Position numbers and translations under genes: made by a program
Source of the DNA: Microbacterium thalli
GTDB taxonomy: Bacteria; Actinomycetota; Actinomycetes; Actinomycetales; Microbacteriaceae
NCBI RefSeq assembly: GCF_028737325.1
Contig: NZ_JAQZCH010000001.1
Location: 416,732-480,731 of the forward strand
Reading direction: 5' to 3'
DNA length: 64,000 nt
Notes under the pieces: generated by a model
Told to the model about the DNA's origin: nothing
The model's input: only the letters and a program-made list of their open reading frames with translations
Database searches by the model: none
Shown here: piece by piece, positions 62,196 to 64,000 of the stretch
Layout of the letters: each line of letters begins with the position of its first letter
Position numbering within the stretch: the first letter of the stretch is position 1

Positions 62196-62977
62196 CCACC
62201 ACGGATGTCGCCACCCGCGGCCTCGTCGAGATCCACAACGTCCACAAGAGCTACGGCGGCATCGAGGTGCTCGGCGGCATCGACCTGACCGTGCAGCCGG
62301 GCGAGGTCGTCGCGATCCTCGGCGCGAGCGGGTCGGGCAAGTCGACGCTGCTGCGCACGATCAACCACCTCGAGACCGTCGATCGCGGATCGGTAACCGT
62401 CGACGGCGAGCTGATCGGGTACGAGCAGCGCGGCGGCAAGCTGTACGAGCTGCGCGAGAAGGACGTGCTGGCACGGCGCACGCAGATCGGGATCGTCTTC
62501 CAGAACTTCAACCTGTTCCCGCACCTGACCGCGCTCGAGAACGTCACCGAGGCCCCCATCGCCCTCGGCCGCCTCTCGAAAGAGGATGCTCGCGACCTCG
62601 GGCGCCGTCTGCTGCACCGCGTCGGGCTCGCCGACAAGGCGGGGCACTATCCCCGGCAGTTGTCGGGCGGGCAGCAGCAGCGCGTCGCGATCGCCCGCGC
62701 CCTCGCCCTCACGCCGAAGGTGATCCTCTTCGACGAGCCCACGAGCGCGCTCGACCCCGAACTGGTGGGCGAGGTGCTCGACGTCATCCGCGACCTCGCC
62801 CAGCTGGGCACGACGCTGATCATCGTCACCCACGAGATCGGCTTCGCCCGCGAGGTCGCCGACCGCGTCGTCTTCCTCGACGGCGGCCGGATCATCGAGC
62901 AGGGTCCGCCCCGCGAGGTGCTCGTCGCGCCGCGGCATCCGCGCGTCCAGGAGTTCCTCGCCAAGGTGCTCGCCTGA
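62192..62977 (+). CDS. Amino-acid ABC transporter ATP-binding protein (GlnQ type)
   Basis: 261 residues. Walker A GASGSGKST (44-52), Q-loop FQNFNLFPHLTALENV, signature LSGGQQQRVAIARAL, Walker B VILFDEPTSALD, switch VTHEIGFAREVADR. Energises the adjacent permease. GGAGGAG precedes the ATG, which overlaps the permease stop. Confidence 0.94.
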   Translation: MTTTDVATRGLVEIHNVHKSYGGIEVLGGIDLTVQPGEVVAILGASGSGKSTLLRTINHLETVDRGSVTVDGELIGYEQRGGKLYELREKDVLARRTQIGIVFQNFNLFPHLTALENVTEAPIALGRLSKEDARDLGRRLLHRVGLADKAGHYPRQLSGGQQQRVAIARALALTPKVILFDEPTSALDPELVGEVLDVIRDLAQLGTTLIIVTHEIGFAREVADRVVFLDGGRIIEQGPPREVLVAPRHPRVQEFLAKVLA

Positions 62978-63029
62978 CCTCCCCTCCCATCCGTCACCCC
63001 ACTTTCCACCCGAGACAAGGACCCACACC

Positions 63030-64000
63030 ATGGCAATCAGCAAGAAGCAGGGCGTCGCCGCCGGCATCGGCGTCGTGGCCGTCGCCGCGATCGTCGGCGG
63101 CATCGTCGCGGCGGTCAGCCTGAACCGACCCGCCGAGGCCGAGGCCGCCGCGCCGGCCACGACCGAGGCGAACGTCACCACCGATGACATCCGGTGGGTG
63201 CACCTCGACGAACCCGTCGCCGAAGCCGTCGCCGCCCTCGAGGCGAGCGGCTTCACCCCGGTCGAGGACGGCAAGCTCACCGTCGCCCACTCGGCCTACC
63301 TGCCGCCGCTGGGCTACATCCCCGAGGGCGAGACCGAGGCGGCCGGCACCGAGCCGAACATCGGCTCGCTCATCGCCGAAGCACTCGGCCTCGAGTACAA
63401 CCCCGTCGTCGTCGCGTGGGCCGACTGGCCGCTCGGCATCCAGTCGGGCAAGTACGACCTCATCACCTCGAACGTCACCGTCACCGAAGAGCGCAAAGAG
63501 CTCTACGACTTCGCGAGCTACCGCGAAGACCTGCTCGGCTTCTCCGTCCAGGCCGACAGCGACATCGAGAAGATCGAGGAAGCCGCTGACATCTCGGGGC
63601 TGAAGATCGTCGTCGGCTCGGGCACCAACCAGGAGCAGGTCCTGCTCGCTTGGAACGAGGAGCTCGAAGCCGCGGGGAAGGCCCCCGCCGAGCTGCAGTA
63701 CTACGACGACAACGCCGCCGCCGTCCTCGCGCTGCAGTCTGGCCGCGTCGACGCCACGTTCGGCCCCAACGCCACCTCGGCCTGGTCGGCGCGCGAGACC
63801 GGAGACACCAAGCTCGTCGGCCTCGTGCCGGGCGGCTGGCCGCAGACGGCGAACATCGCCGCCGCGACGGCGAAGGGCAACGGCCTCATCGAGCCCGTCC
63901 ACATCGCGCTGAACGCGCTGATCGAGGGCGGCCAGTACGACGAGGTTCTCCAGACCTGGGGCCTCGAGACCGAAGGCATCGACGCCAGCGAGATCAACCC
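63030..64000 (+). CDS. Amino-acid-type ABC substrate-binding protein (3' end outside window)
   Basis: 323 residues are visible and the frame is still open at the window edge, probably within a few codons of its end. Binding-protein family 3 fold: SLIAEALGLEYNPVVVAWAD, YDLITSNVTVTEERKELYDF, ISGLKIVVGSGTNQEQVLLA, VLALQSGRVDATFGPN. The N-terminus has a hydrophobic span (residues 9-30) but no lipobox cysteine, so it may be membrane-anchored or released by signal peptidase rather than lipidated. Ligand unknown. ATG at 63030. Confidence 0.88.
   Translation, partial: MAISKKQGVAAGIGVVAVAAIVGGIVAAVSLNRPAEAEAAAPATTEANVTTDDIRWVHLDEPVAEAVAALEASGFTPVEDGKLTVAHSAYLPPLGYIPEGETEAAGTEPNIGSLIAEALGLEYNPVVVAWADWPLGIQSGKYDLITSNVTVTEERKELYDFASYREDLLGFSVQADSDIEKIEEAADISGLKIVVGSGTNQEQVLLAWNEELEAAGKAPAELQYYDDNAAAVLALQSGRVDATFGPNATSAWSARETGDTKLVGLVPGGWPQTANIAAATAKGNGLIEPVHIALNALIEGGQYDEVLQTWGLETEGIDASEIN

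Overview
This is a high-GC actinobacterial window, most like Microbacterium or another member of the Microbacteriaceae. Pointers are the strong G/C bias at third codon positions, tightly packed operons with ATGA/GTGA start-stop overlaps, several promoters whose -10 box sits 6-7 nt before the start codon (leaderless mRNAs), a DtxR-type iron box, an LAxTG sorting signal, a DUF222/13E12 HNH protein and the actinobacterial Cgl0159-type inositol gene. The genus is inferred from overall character; no rRNA or tRNA gene was seen.

Layout. 1-9.6 kb: the end of a LacI-type regulator; a six-gene Mrp cation/proton antiporter operon (A with a fused B domain, then C-G) with a lipoprotein behind it; a shortened DUF1990 gene; a HAD hydrolase; a PadR/HAAS pair. 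9.6-13.9 kb (minus strand): a secreted GH6 glycosidase and a TetR / degenerate ABC ATPase / YhgE-type membrane protein operon, with a TetR-like operator inside a leaderless promoter. 14.1-20.4 kb: a myo-inositol catabolic operon (iolC, Cgl0159-like aldolase, iolA, iolB, iolD) behind a promoter with a palindrome at its start site, closed by a strong terminator. 20.4-37.8 kb: a carbohydrate locus, with GH2, LacI and GntR genes on the minus strand and a divergent eight-gene operon of sugar ABC uptake, Gfo/Idh/MocA oxidoreductase, ThuA-like protein, GH38 alpha-mannosidase, GH2 beta-galactosidase and GH36 alpha-galactosidase.

38.0-51.7 kb holds the most unusual part: two separate modules in which proteins with SipW-type alternate signal peptides are encoded beside their own ER-type (Ser-His) signal peptidase. 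They flank an iron-siderophore ABC operon. The second module (46.5-51.7 kb) adds an RCC1-repeat protein and an LAxTG-anchored protein. It is divergent from a 494-residue gene that appears to fuse, in one chain, a sigma-70 factor, a zinc anti-sigma motif, a membrane span and an extracellular domain that resembles the LAxTG protein of the same locus. This looks like a self-contained surface-structure system with its own transmembrane sigma switch.

51.7-64 kb: argG, a cyclophilin lipoprotein, small housekeeping and membrane genes, a stand-alone type I restriction-like nuclease gene flanked by a 16-bp direct repeat, then a leaderless 34-codon leader ORF and hairpin ahead of an FBP/FusB-type EF-G-binding protein. 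A Pr6Pr membrane protein, a GNAT acetyltransferase, a DUF222 HNH protein and an amino-acid-type ABC transporter follow; the binding protein of that transporter runs off the window end.
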